A DNA stretch of 64,000 nucleotides from Symbiodinium natans (GCA_905221605.1 CAJNDS010002290.1:547501-611500); one strand, 5' to 3'. Counted from the first letter of the stretch, positions 20,671 to 30,594 are shown. Made by a program: numbers and translations. The notes: generated by a model from the letters alone, not told the origin.

Positions 20671-22178
20671 ATGGCTGGCTGGAACGAAGCTGACTGGTGG
20701 CAGTGGTGCCAAAGTCAAGAGTGGAGTGGCAACGAGCAATGGGCACCGCAGCAGTGGCATGTCAAGGCTGAGCCAGCGTCGCCCTGGCCGCAGGGGCAAC
20801 CGCAAGGGCAACCGCAAGGACAGGAGTGGCGTGTGAAGCCTGAGCCGTCGCCGTGGCCGCAAGACCAACAGGAGCAAGTCAAGGAGGAGCAAACGTGGGC
20901 CTGGCTGGAAGGACAACAGGAGGAGCAACAGGAGGAGCAACAGGAGGAGCAACAGGGGAACTCAAACCAGGAGTCGCCGCAGAAGCAGGACACCCCGCGA
21001 GTTCGTAAGACCTTTCCGGGGCCGAAAGATGCCTCGCAGGTCCGCCGCGAACAGATACATAAGTTGACCCTCGAGGTGAAAAGCCTCAGGGAACAGATCA
21101 GCGAAATCAGGGCCAATCACAACGTTGAAAAAAAAGTGCTGACGATGGAGAACGATGCAGCTATCAAGAAAAGGACGACCAGTGCAAGGAGAAGCTGGCT
21201 GCCAAGGAGGACCAGCTCGACAAGCTGAGCAAGGACTATTTGGCACAATCTGCGGACGTGCAGAAGCTGTCAGACTTGGTGGCATCCAAGGACGCCTTGC
21301 TCACAGAGTGGCAGAATTGCCACACGTCGTGGGTGCAGCTGCTCCAAGGCCGGGAGGAGGCTGTCAAACATGCCCAGGCCGAGACGGAGCAAGCCAAGAC
21401 ACAGAAAGAGGAGGTGGAGCGAAAGGCTCGTGAGGAGTTGGAACAAGCCAAGAAGGAAGGGAAGGTGGCCCTTCAGAAGGCAATCGAAGAGGGGGAGGCC
21501 AAGCACGCGAAGACCCTGAAGGATCTGGAGCTGATGACGGAAAAGGTCCAGGACATGATGGCCCAGAGCATGCCGCCAAAATCCGTTGTCGGTACCTTAG
21601 AACCCTCAAGTGCAAACTTGAACTGACAACTCCTTGACATGTAATTCCTTGCTTCACGTCGACCCTCAAAAGGCCAAGAAAGACACAAAGAAGGACAAGG
21701 AAAAGGCGAAGGACGACAACAAGCCGGCAAACAAGCGAGGTTCAAATGGATCGAAGGCTCCTCTCTGGTATAACCCGTGCTTTACTTGTAAACTACCTAA
21801 TTGACGTGTGACTTGTGAGGCGGACCCTGTAGCCAAAGCCGCGAAGGTGACGGAGGCCGCTGGCTCCAAGGACTGAGACCCACGACGTGCAGGGAAATGT
21901 TGGCCGACAGTCTCGCTCTAGTGCCAGGACACTGGCAAAAAGAAGGGCCTGGAAGTGAAGGAGGAATTGTGGCAATTGAGCAGTTGTCTTGCTTGCGAAC
22001 TAAGGTCTATAGTCTATAGGACAAAAACTCAATGCAGACCTCAGGAGGACGCCACCGGCGATGTGATTCCGAAGGCTGCCAAGAAGGACACCTGACGTGT
22101 CCCGGAACCGTTAGACAGCTTCGACGCTCTGTCTGTTTGAAGCAGGAGACCAAAGGCGGCAAGGACACGAAAAGCTAG
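20671..22178 (+). pseudogene. Coiled-coil protein, right copy, frameshifted
   Basis: Diverged inverted duplicate of 2483-3775. ATG at 20671 gives MAGWNEADWWQWCQSQEW, then a Gln/Pro-rich segment with the repeat EEQQEEQQEEQQ, then RKTFPGPKDASQVRR. Near 21167-21173 the expected Lys-Lys-Glu-Asp-Asp reads AAGAAAAGGACGAC, one base short, so the frame breaks; the rest of the coil (DKLSKDYLAQSADVQKL onward) is intact in the next frame to about 21590. Short Lys-rich exons follow (KAKKDTKKDKEKAKDD at about 21670; EDATGDVIPKAAKKDT at about 22040; ETKGGKDTKS ending at TAG 22178). A sequencing error at the shift cannot be excluded. Confidence 0.68.
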
Positions 22179-22839
22179 GCCAGCCCTCTGAAGGGAGCCA
22201 CGGATGGTTCTTTCGCGTGCTCGGGGGAATCGGTGCGAGTAGCTGGATTTGAATTACAAATAGGAAGCTTAGCAACCTTAGATTTCACGGAACCGGTTCC
22301 CTTGGTGGCACCTCGCTTTAGAGCCCAGAGGATGCTATGATTCTTGTCTTGCGCGTTACGTAGCGTAGTCGCATTACAGAAGCAAAAGGGTAACTTTAGA
22401 CACTCTGGTGCTTGCTGTAGCTACTCAGCATGTCTGCGGTTTGGGAGTGTGACATAAGTATTAAATACTCCCTGATTTTGGCCTTGGGGTTTGTACAATA
22501 CCTGAAAGGTGGCATCGCAGCATCTCCCAAACCCCGAACGGACTTGAGCGGGACCCGTGCTAAAATGGCGCTACTCCGTTTTCTTCACGCAAGATCAGGG
22601 CGACGCCTGTGTGCCCAAAGCCTACAAGCCAATGTTCGCCAAGGAACTTGCGCTGCGCGGCCCGGATGAGCCGGCTTGGCCTCCTGCCCCATGCAAGGAC
22701 TGAAGGAATCTTCTGATCGGGAGTTGGAGGGTCAGGCTTTCGGGCTTGTCTTGAGGGAGGCACAGGCCTTGGCCTAATTTGCCTGGCCGGTTCCCAGAAT
22801 ATAGGATATGATAACATATGCAAATTATATTGATGATGA
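22179..22839. other. Right subterminal region
   Basis: No gene recognised. It is not similar by eye to the left subterminal region 1629-2480, so the terminal repeat proper stops near 22840. Confidence 0.5.
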
Positions 22840-22898
22840 GATGTGCCACACCAGAGGGCCTGCCAGCTGGACCGTACAGATGCGAGAGCGCCGATTTC

Positions 22899-22915
22899 GC
22901 CACTATATCAGCGGC
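22899..22915 (-). repeat. 17-bp palindromic motif, ATATAG variant
   Basis: GCCACTATATCAGCGGC in the right terminal repeat, counterpart of 1563-1579. Confidence 0.88.
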
Positions 22916-22967
22916 ACTACAGCAGCACACTCGTACAGCGTGCTCTAGATACTTAAACCTGAATTAG

Positions 22968-23001
22968 GCCACTTAATCAGCGGCGCCACTTAATCAGCGG
23001 C
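22968..23001 (-). repeat. 17-bp palindromic motif, two abutting copies
   Basis: Two copies of GCCACTTAATCAGCGGC head to tail, mirror of 1480-1513. Confidence 0.9.
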
Positions 23002-23419
23002 TCCTACAGCACACTCGTGCAGCGTGCCCTAAACCCTAAACCCCTAACCTGCTAAACCCTGAAATAGCCCGCCGCTTCCATCCAGCCAGCGGTGGCCCAT
23101 GTGTTCCTGAAACTTGCCATGATGTGGCCTGGCGCTTGGGAGTCCGTGGCCTGAGGGGGCTGTTAGGGTCTAAGGGGGTCTAAAGGTTTTGGGGGTTGTG
23201 GCTACGGGACAAAAAAGAGGGGGGTGCCAAAGTGAGGGTTTGCAAGTTTTAAGATTTGGAGGCAGGAAAGCTAAGGCCTGGGCATGGTGTTAAGCGGTTT
23301 ATCTTGCAGTTTTACAGCAATCATGTTGCGGAGTCTGAACTTGGTTCCGGAGTCTGTTCCCAAGAATCCAGACATAAATAAAATAAAAATAGACCCTAAA
23401 TCCTACAACCAAATCTGAG

Positions 23420-23508
23420 GCGAGTTCCTGGCAGCTTGTCTCCACGCACAGCTACACGCCCTGGAGGGCCCAGATGACCTGCATGGCGAGGACCCTCGGC
23501 GAAAGGGG
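23420..23508 (+). CDS. Host exon next to the element's right end
   Basis: Acceptor AG at 23418-23419, then phase-1 reading GEFLAACLHAQLHALEGPDD. The 3' limit is uncertain, since several GC/GA donors are possible. It starts 44 bp beyond the element tip, with an ACCCTAAATCC remnant between, so the element probably lies in the preceding intron. Confidence 0.5.
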
Positions 23509-23851
23509 CAGATCTCTATGTTATGAACGCCTTTGGTCAGCCTAAATGTATCAGTCTCCTTGCTATGGCAGGAACCACAAGAGACCCTAAACCCAAAACC
23601 CTAATTAAACTCTAAACCCCAAAAGAGACCCTACCCCCAGAACCCTCAACTCTAGACTCTACAAGGTCCAAGCCTAAACCCTAAACCCTACAAGGTCCAA
23701 ACCCTAAAGCCTCAAGCATACCAGCACCGCCCCAACCTACCCACAATGGTAGGGTATACAAGCCTCCTTTATTGAAGGGTAGTTGGGGGGGTGCAGCTGA
23801 ACCTAAACCCTAAAAGCCCTAAACCCGAAACCCTAAACCCTAATACCCCAG

Positions 23852-23912
23852 GCTCTTTCCAACCGCGCCTTTTCAGCCCTGGACTCGAATGGCGACGGCC
23901 TGGCAACCCGAG
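23852..23912 (+). CDS. Host exon, EF-hand first part
   Basis: Reads ALSNRAFSALDSNGDGLATR with a GA donor; joins 24253 in phase 1 so that the loop DSNGDGLATRGD has Asp at position 12. The EF-hand call rests on loop positions 1, 3, 5, 6 and 12 (D, N, D, G, D). Confidence 0.68.
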
Positions 23913-24137
23913 GAGCCTGTGATCGTTCGGGGTTTAGGGCTTGGGGTTTCGGGTTTGGGGTTTGGGTTTGAGGGTTTCGGGTTTAGGGTTTAGGGTTTAG
24001 GGTTTAGGGTTCCGGGTTTAGGGTTTAGGGTTTCGGGTTTAGGAAGTTCAGGGTTTAGGGTTATGAATTGGGGTCCTTGGACTTCGTGCAGTTGTTTATT
24101 GAGGTGGCCGAACTCAAGCCAGTAGGGGCGGTATGCA

Positions 24138-24242
24138 ACCCTAAACCCTAAACCCTAAACCCTAAACCCTAAACCCTAAACCCTAAACCCTAAACCCTAA
24201 ACCCTAAACCCTAAACCCTAAACCCTAAACCCTAAACCCTAG
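24138..24242 (+). repeat. CCCTAAA array, about 15 units
   Basis: Uninterrupted 7-bp units at the 3' end of the intron before exon 24253. Confidence 0.97.
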
Positions 24243-24252
24243 ACCAGCCCAG

Positions 24253-24316
24253 GAGACATCCTACGTTTCTTCCACACGGACCAGGACCCTTGCGACCTCT
24301 CGTGTTGGGCTTTTAG
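24253..24316 (+). CDS. Host exon, EF-hand second part
   Basis: Phase 1 in; reads DILRFFHTDQDPCDLSCWAF and ends at a GC donor, or at a GT donor 7 nt later. Supplies the loop's last Asp and the exiting helix. Confidence 0.65.
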
Positions 24317-24323
24317 GCGCTTG

Positions 24324-24380
24324 GTAGCCCAGTGGTACCCTTTTAGGGTTTAGGGTTTAGGGTTTAGGGTTGAGGGTTTA
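24324..24380 (+). repeat. GTAGCCCAGTGGTA motif followed by a TTTAGGG array
   Basis: The first 20 bases match one arm of the small hairpin element at 33804-33917, so a partial copy begins at this 5' splice region. TTTAGGG units follow. Confidence 0.6.
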
Positions 24381-24542
24381 GGGCTTAGGGTTTACTAACA
24401 ATCCTAAACTCTCCAACCCGAAGCCCTCGAAACCCCATATGAAACAGGGTTCACATGACTGTTCTTGGTGACTATGTATAAGCTTCCTTTTCATATTGGG
24501 GTGTGTATGTGCGGGGTGTCCTTTTGGGGATACCAGGAGTAT

Positions 24543-24661
24543 CCCTAAACCCTAAACCCTAAACCCTAAACCCTAAACCCTAAACCCTAAACCCTAAACC
24601 CTAAACCCTAAACCCTAGACCCTAGACCCTAGACCCTAAACCCTAAACCCTAAACCCTAAA
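24543..24661 (+). repeat. CCCTAAA array, about 17 units with CCCTAGA variants
   Basis: Three consecutive CCCTAGA units sit within otherwise uniform CCCTAAA. Confidence 0.97.
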
Positions 24662-24763
24662 CCTACTTCGTATCCCAGAAACCCTAACACCCCGAACCCC
24701 AAACCCCGGAATCTTGGAGCTGGAGCTTCGAATTCCCGAAGTGTTTAGGGTGTTGGGGTTTTG

Positions 24764-24830
24764 GGTTTAGGGTTTAGGGTTTAGGGTTTAGGGTGTAGGG
24801 TTTAGGGTTTAGGGTTTAGGGTTTAGGGTA
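24764..24830 (+). repeat. TTTAGGG array
   Basis: About nine units, one TGTAGGG variant. It follows an ILELELRIPEVF-like open stretch at 24713-24750 that could be a further exon but lacks a clear acceptor. Confidence 0.9.
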
Positions 24831-25084
24831 AGGTTCGAAGTCTCTAAGGGTTTAGGGTTTAGGGTTAGCTGGGGGGTTTATGGATCCCCCTCCATCGCAA
24901 ACAAAGAAGAGAAAGACAGGATTACGAGTTTAGGGTTTAAGGTTTTAGGGTTTTTAGGGTTTTTAAGGGTTTTCAGGGGGGTTTAGCCCCAAGGCCTGAA
25001 ATTAACCTTTCGGATACCTAGACCCCAAACATGAAATTGCCTTGGGCTTCTTCCGAAGCCCTTGTAAATCCGAAACCTCCCAAA

Positions 25085-25306
25085 AGCCTAAACCCTAGAC
25101 CCCAAACCCCCAAGAATCCCTGACGAAGCTTTTTCCTTAACGGAATCCCTCAAGCCCGCAAACCCCCAAGAATCCCGAAGGAAGCTCATTCTTTTCATGG
25201 AATCCCTAAAGCCTACAGTAAACCCTAGACTCCCAACTCCCAAGAATCCCGCACGAAGCTTATGCTTTTAATGGCAAGAATCCCTTTGTGAAGCTTGGAG
25301 CCACAG
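25085..25306 (+). repeat. Tandem repeat of about 75 bp, three diverged copies
   Basis: Three copies of a unit containing AACCCCCAAGAATCCC then GAAGCTT and TTTTCATGGAATCCCT-type sequence. Intronic in context. Confidence 0.8.
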
Positions 25307-25663
25307 CTCGTCAGCCCGGTGCCGCAACGCTAAAACCCCAAAAGGCCTGAGCCCTCAACACTCCCTGGCACTACTGAAGAAAGGATAACGACTGAAGAAA
25401 GGATCAGAATCCCTATGTTGCCCTGGTAAGGAAGAGTATTATCTCTTGTTATTTATTTACGTTTTTTTTTTTTGGGGGGGGGGAGGGGGGTTAAGAAAAT
25501 AGTAGAAAGTCGCTGGAGGATCGACCGTCCTACAACCTCTCTACACCCTAAAGCCTCCTAGAGGCTCGGTGGCAAACCCGTCCCTTGCATTCAGAGGTGC
25601 CACAAAAGACACAACCATGTTGGAGAACCGAGAACCCTAAACCTTAAACCTTGTGATGATTAA

Positions 25664-25729
25664 GGGCTATACTAGGGGGTAACTGTAATCCCCATTAAGA
25701 AACCCTAGTAACGCCCTAGTATAAGGGGG
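25664..25729. mobile_element. Small hairpin element (MITE-like)
   Basis: Arms GGGCTATACTAGGG and CCCTAGTATAAGGG enclose GTAACTGTAATCCCCATTA, which recurs inverted near 28734-28757. Confidence 0.55.
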
Positions 25730-25752
25730 AGCATCCCAACCGAGACCTTGAG

Positions 25753-25797
25753 GATGACCTGGTCATCAGAGGCCTCCCATCAGAGTCGCCTTTCGAC
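25753..25797 (+). CDS. Host exon
   Basis: Reads DDLVIRGLPSESPFD, AG before, GC donor after, phase 0 both sides. Without the donor, a stop follows six codons later. Confidence 0.58.
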
Positions 25798-26105
25798 GCC
25801 GGGGCTCCCAACTGACGCGCAGTGAAACAGTCACGAACACCTTGGGCGTAGGAGGGTTTAGGTTTTTCTGGTTTGGGGTTTAGGGTTTAGGGTTAAGGGG
25901 TTAGTTAGAGTTATGAAAATATTTCACTGCAAGCGCCTACGCATATAAATACGCACATGGGTACTAGACGGATAGATCGTGCCATGGTAGAGGTCTGAAT
26001 GCATGGGTGGCAGGCCTTATAGGTCTGGGTCGAGGCAGTGGCCGCTCAGAATCACCCGGCCAAGGCCTCGGAGCTTAGGGCTTCCTTTTACCTGCGCCTT
26101 GCAAC

Positions 26106-26212
26106 TAAACCCGAAACCCGAAACCCGAAACCCGAAACCCGAAACCCGAAACCCTAAACCCTAAACCCTAAACCCTAAACCCTAAGCCCTAAACCCTAAA
26201 CCCTAAAGCCCG
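26106..26212 (+). repeat. CCCGAAA block passing into CCCTAAA block
   Basis: Six uniform CCCGAAA units followed by about nine CCCTAAA units, a sharp change of unit within one array. Confidence 0.95.
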
Positions 26213-26337
26213 AAATCACTGAAGCGCCTAACGCTGATCAGCTGAAATCCCTGAATCCTTCAAAAAAACACCAAGCCCATGCATGGGACTCGAACCCTGG
26301 GCCTTTTGAACCTGATCGACTCTTACTCCTATAGGCG

Positions 26338-26393
26338 TTTAGGGTTTAGGGTTTAGGGTTTAGGGTTTAGGGTTTAGGGTTTCGGGTTTCGGG
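26338..26393 (+). repeat. TTTAGGG array
   Basis: About six TTTAGGG units, then two TTTCGGG. Confidence 0.95.
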
Positions 26394-26518
26394 AGCTTGT
26401 ATGACTTAAAGGCTTCTGGGTCAAGCTGAAGCCTTGGAACTCCGCTGAACACACGAGAGACCCTTCCCCTTTTTTTCGGTAAAACCTTCCGGGCCTCTGA
26501 TTTTGAGGGATATGAGGC

Positions 26519-26592
26519 AGGGTTTAGGGTTTAGGGTTTAGGGTTTAGGGTTTAGGGTTTAGGGTTTAGGGTTTAGGGTTTAGGGTTTAGGG
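26519..26592 (+). repeat. TTTAGGG array, about 10 units
   Basis: Uniform 7-bp units. Confidence 0.97.
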
Positions 26593-27067
26593 CACCTGGA
26601 TTCTTGACTCCTTCGAACCCCGTTGTAACAGCCTGGTCCTCAGGCCCGGACCTTTCACAACTGCCTGTTGCTTGGCTGGGCGATTCTGCTTCAGACCCGA
26701 AAAGCCAAAACCCAAGCACTTGGCCCCAAGCCAGTTTAGGGCTTAGGGTTTAGGGTTTGGGGTTTAGGATTTAGGGCGGAGTGGCTCGTTTCCCCTTGTA
26801 TAAAAACCCCTCGAAACAAAGCGGGGTAGCGGATTTCACAAGTGCGGTTCTCGGCAGCTTTGAGGTTGCGGGCGGGGTCAGGTGGCGGTGGGCCCGAAGC
26901 TCAAGGGGTTTAGGGTTTAACGAGTGTAGGGTTTGGGGTTTAGGGTTTGTAGGGTTTATAGGGTTCATAGGGTTTATAGGTTTCATAGGGTTCATGGGGT
27001 TTATAGGTTTCATAGGATTTTTTGGGTTTAGGGTCTAGGGGCTTGCGTGTGTCAGCTTTTGGGCAAG

Positions 27068-27148
27068 GTTGGCTGGCGACGCCTCCCCGGCATCCTCGGA
27101 TTCCGCGGCATCCGAGGATGTTTGCTGCATCTGCGCTCTGCGAGAAAA
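27068..27148 (+). CDS. Host exon with CCxxC segment
   Basis: Phase 2 in; reads LAGDASPASSDSAASEDVCC then ICALREK before a GT donor and a G-run. The Cys pattern CCICAL is reminiscent of a RING start but too short to call. It lies between TTTAGGG upstream and CCCTAAA downstream, so it breaks the usual flank order. Confidence 0.45.
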
Positions 27149-27182
27149 GTGGTGGTGGGGGGGGGGGGGGGGGTTTGCGAAA

Positions 27183-27345
27183 ACCCTAAACCCTAAACCC
27201 TAAACCCTAAACCCTAAACCCTAAGCCCTAAACCCTAAACCCTAAACCCTAAACCCTAAACCCTAAACCCTAAACCCTATAAACCCTATAAACCCTATAA
27301 ACCCTATAAACCCTATAAACCCTAAACCCTAAACCTCAAACCCAA
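27183..27345 (+). repeat. CCCTAAA array passing into 9-bp CCCTATAAA units
   Basis: About 13 seven-base units followed by five CCCTATAAA units and a return to CCCTAAA. Confidence 0.97.
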
Positions 27346-27665
27346 GGTAGTATAGAGGGGGGCCGTAGGGGAAACCATGATAAACCGCAAACCCCAGACC
27401 CTCTACCAGAAAACTCAGTTGCTGGTTCCATGCCTTCTCCACTCCTCGCATCTCATGCCTTCCGAGAGCGCCAAGACTTCATTCTCACTAAGGGTTTTGG
27501 GCCCCTACTATGCCAACTTTACATGAGTGACCAATAAGGAAGTCATTTGGTTTAGGGTTCAGGGTTCAGGGCAAGTTTCGTGTTTAGGGTTTAGGGTTTA
27601 GGGTTTAGGGTTTAGGGTTGGGGCCTTTATTGGCCCCTCCTGTGGGCTGGACGTTGGGCGGTCAG

Positions 27666-27713
27666 GCCTCTCCCGCCGCGTGTCGGCCGGGGACGACGTG
27701 TGCGCCGCTCAGG
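27666..27713 (+). CDS. Host exon
   Basis: Phase 1 in; reads LSRRVSAGDDVCAAQ, ends at a GT donor shortly before a TTTAGGG array. GC-rich third positions support it. Confidence 0.5.
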
Positions 27714-27722
27714 GTCTCCGGT

Positions 27723-27785
27723 TAAGGGTTTAGGGTTTAGGGTTTAGGGTTTAGGGTTTAGGGTTTAGGGTTTAGGGTTTAGGGT
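27723..27785 (+). repeat. TTTAGGG array, about 9 units
   Basis: Starts 10 bp after the predicted exon end. Confidence 0.97.
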
Positions 27786-28191
27786 CGCACCTTCAGCGGC
27801 CCCTCCCTCTAAGCTGCGTGCTCTTGGGAGGATTGAAGGGGTTCGTGGCTGGGGGCTGTGGGTTTAAGGGAGGCTCCAGGCGCGAGGGGCTCGGCGGAAT
27901 TTCCGAATTTGTTGTGACTCGGGCCGATTTTCTGTGCTCTTTTGTGTATGTCGTGTGTTGTGGCAATGGGCCTGTACCAGGAAGCCGAAAAGACAGGAAG
28001 TGTATGTGAGGGCTCAAGCCCTTCTAGAGAATTGGTCGCAACCTTCCAAAACAAAAAAACAAGAGGTGCGTTCTATTTTTGTACCCGACACCAACAATTT
28101 CTAATCCTGAGGAAGCCGAAACCCTAAACCATAAACCCCAAACCCTAAATCCAAAACCGTTTGTACGGCAAAACGGCACAGCGTCGTCCAG

Positions 28192-28239
28192 GCACCTGAT
28201 GCTAGCCCTGCGGAAGCTCGTCGAGGCGGCTCTTCAAGG
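28192..28239 (+). CDS. Host exon, amphipathic helix
   Basis: Phase 2 in; reads HLMLALRKLVEAALQ, GA donor, TTTAGGG immediately after. Confidence 0.55.
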
Positions 28240-28708
28240 GAGAGGGTTTAGGGTTTAGGGATTAGGGTTCGTTTGAAGTCTTTGCGGGGCTTACAGTAGG
28301 GAGTTAAGCTTTACAGGGCCTGGCGGTTGACGTGTGGCTCTAAGCCCTAAGCCTCTGTCCCAATCGACATCCTTCAAGAGCATGTAGCAGCATGGAGCCT
28401 TGAGGATCCCAACTAGGCAGGGCCAGATTCTGCTCGCGACTGGGAGAGGCAGGAGGTTGCTGGGAGGCTTTTGGGTTTATACAGGGGTCTGAGGGTTTAG
28501 GCCCTCAACTCTTGTTCTCTCTCCTCTCTTTTTGGAGGGTGGGGGGGGGGGGGGGGGGGGGTTGATGGATGGTTTAGGGTTTATAAGGTTGTTGCAGTGG
28601 CTTCGCATGGGGCTGAAACGCTAGGATGGTGTAGGGCAGCCTTGGAACTACGTGGGTAGTCAGAAGTAGGGCAGGTGTAGTTCGTTATGACCTTTCTAAG
28701 GGTACGTT

Positions 28709-28797
28709 GGGATGTTCCCCCCTTATACCAGCAGTCCTTAATGGGGATTATAGTACCCCCCCCCCCCCCCCCTTAAAATCTCTTTGGGGAACATCCC
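28709..28797. mobile_element. Small hairpin element (MITE-like) with C-run
   Basis: GGATGTTCCCC and its complement GGGGAACATCCC bracket a centre containing TTAATGGGGATTATAGTACC, related to the element at 25664. Confidence 0.55.
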
Positions 28798-29241
28798 GAA
28801 GGGTACGTTTAACCCACTTGTGACCATCCGTGAGCAGAGCTCCAGTTCAGCTTCGGGCACCATTTCCAGAAGCCGGGGCAACCCTCTGAACACCTGAAAT
28901 CCGAGTTTGGGTTCGGGGTTCATAGGGTTCATAGGGTTTAGGGTTTAGGGTCCAGGGTTTAGGGTTTGGGGTTTAGGGTCCAGGGTTTGGGGTTTGGGGG
29001 GGGGGGGGGGGGTAAGCTGTTCGTCCGGAACGACTCCAAACCCACCGAAGCCCTGAGCCCCTAAGCCCTAAACTCGGGACACCTCGCCCCGCCAAAAAAT
29101 CCTCGATCCCAAATCCCGGCTCCGGAAGCCCCTGAACCCTAAACCCGAAACTCTAAACTTACCCTAAACCTTAAACCCTAAACCCTAAACCCTAAACCCG
29201 AAACCCTAAACCCTAAACCCTAAACCCACATGACTCCCAAG

Positions 29242-29308
29242 GGGCGGCGGCACTTGGATGTGAAGGTCGCCTTCAAAATCAATGGCGGCTCGCAGCACAA
29301 ACAGCGCG
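29242..29308 (+). CDS. Host exon
   Basis: Reads GRRHLDVKVAFKINGGSQHK then QR; AG before, GC donor, phase 0 to 1. Lies between CCCTAAA and TTTAGGG arrays. Confidence 0.65.
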
Positions 29309-29320
29309 GCTGGCCGGCTT

Positions 29321-29512
29321 TAGGGTTTAGGGTCTTAGGGTTTAGGGTCTTAGGGTCTTAGGGTCTTAGGGTCTTAGGGTCTTAGGGTCTTAGGGTCTCA
29401 GGGTCTCAGGGTCTCAGGGTCTTAGGGTCTTAGGGTCTTAGGGTCTTAGGGTCTTAGGGTCTTAGGGTCTTAGGGTCTTAGGGTCTTAGGGTCTTAGGGT
29501 CTTAGGGGGCCT
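29321..29512 (+). repeat. 8-bp TTAGGGTC array, about 22 units
   Basis: Locally homogeneous 8-bp unit with a short TCAGGGTC sub-block, distinct from the standard 7-bp unit. Confidence 0.97.
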
Positions 29513-29869
29513 AATTCCCCTGTCTATTTTGGTTTAGGGTTTAGGGGTCAGGGTTTAGGGCTTAGGGGACCTTGAAACCGTCAAGCCTGGGGTCTTCCTG
29601 CTTTTGGGGTTGCAGGTGTTAGGGCTTTAGGCTTCTTGCTTTGGGTGTATATGGTTTAGGGTTTAGGGTTTAGGGCTAGGAGCCGGACCAGGCCCTTATT
29701 TCCATTTTTTGGGGTTGGGGTTCCCTTATAAGCCCCTTTCAAAACCAAAAAGGGTACCCTTTTCATTCCTAGGTTACTCCTGGCTCTATAGGGGTAGTGC
29801 TGTAATCTCGAGTCTCGAGTCCCTTTGTGGGTCCCCTATATTCTACGGCACCTTATCAAAAGGACCACT

Positions 29870-29873
29870 CCAA

Positions 29874-29904
<31 letters not shown>

Positions 29905-29978
29905 AAAAAAAAAGGACCCTACTTCAGAGAACCTCCCATTTCATCATGGGCCTTCCGCCCCCCCCCCCCCCCCCCCCG
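29870..29978 (+). repeat. Homopolymer C, A and C runs
   Basis: A C-run then an A-run at about 29873-29913 and a further C-run at 29960-29977. Proline/lysine frames across them are artefacts. Confidence 0.9.
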
Positions 29979-30291
29979 CCCCCTCCCCTTCAGATTGCCG
30001 TGTATACCCCTTAGAGTTTTAAGGACTTGCGCATGAAGGCTTGTGGCTTTGGGGGATTTATCGGGCCCAGTGTAGATTTGCGGCTTATAGAGTTGAGGTC
30101 ATGGTGATATTTGTTATTGTCCTCCGAACCGTTGCTGTAGTAGGAAGGTTATGATAGTGCGCTACTTCATTCGCTGCAAACCTAACCAGCAGGGTCCACT
30201 AAAAGTTGCTTTGTAAGTTTGTTTGGTACCTACCTCCATAAACCCTAACCCCAAACCCCAAACCCCAAACCCTAAACCATTTTGGAAACAG

Positions 30292-30365
30292 CAACAAAAA
30301 GCTCCGCCCCGTCCTCGCGCCAGTTACTTTCGGTGGATGTGACGATGGGAGCTCCGGGCAGACTG
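30292..30365 (+). CDS. Host exon, frame uncertain
   Basis: After ACAG, the phase-1 frame reads TKSSAPSSRQLLSVDVTMGA and joins the exon ending at 29308; another frame also looks protein-like (KKLRPVLAPVTFGGCDDG). The 3' end is not resolved. Confidence 0.4.
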
Positions 30366-30463
30366 CTTTGTGCGAAACATGGTCGCGAGGGGCATCTCCA
30401 GCTTACAGCCTCAGCAAGCAAGCATTTTGAAGACCCTCTTGAAGTCAGACATCCCTCTGCCCT

Positions 30464-30594
30464 AAGCCCTAAGCCCTAAGCCCTAAGCCCTAAGCCCTAA
30501 GCCCTAAGCCTTAAGCCTTATAAGCCCTAAGCCCTAAGTCCTAAGTCCCAAGCCCTAAGCCCCAAGCCCTAAACCCTGAACCCTAAACCCTAAG
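30464..30594 (+). repeat. CCCTAAG array
   Basis: Mostly CCCTAAG units with a few changes; a locally homogeneous G-ended variant. Confidence 0.93.

Larger units (their letters stand above)
1087..23375. mobile_element. 22.3-kb TIR-bounded mobile element with serine recombinase and OTU/DUF7869-like genes
   Basis: The first 542 bp reappear in reverse complement at 22840-23375, and both copies begin at the tip with ATGTCTGGATTCTTGGGAAC. Between them lie five gene units and a 17-bp palindromic motif not found in the rest of the window. The bases just outside are AAA on both sides, compatible with a 3-bp target duplication but in A-rich sequence that proves nothing. I saw no polymerase B, packaging ATPase or capsid gene, so it is not an obvious Maverick/Polinton. 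Candidate mobility genes are the DUF7869-like protein and the serine recombinase. Mobility is inferred from structure, not shown. Confidence 0.85.
22840..23375 (-). repeat. Right terminal inverted repeat
   Basis: Reverse complement of the left terminal repeat. It carries three 17-bp motif copies (22899, 22968, 22985) in mirror order and a short CCCTAAACCCTAAA block near 23026-23045. The tip at 23375 lies 44 bp before a predicted host exon. Confidence 0.92.

Noticed and set aside
1087-23375. Maverick/Polinton or giant-virus fragment
   Set aside because: No polymerase B, retroviral-type integrase, packaging ATPase, capsid or viral protease was recognised.
26255-26335. tRNA-like B-box (reverse complement contains GGTTCGAGTCC)
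   Set aside because: No matching acceptor stem or A-box is found at the right distance, so it is not a tRNA gene; at most a tRNA-derived relic.
29870-30036. Proline- and lysine-rich small open frames
   Set aside because: They are translations of C- and A-homopolymer runs.
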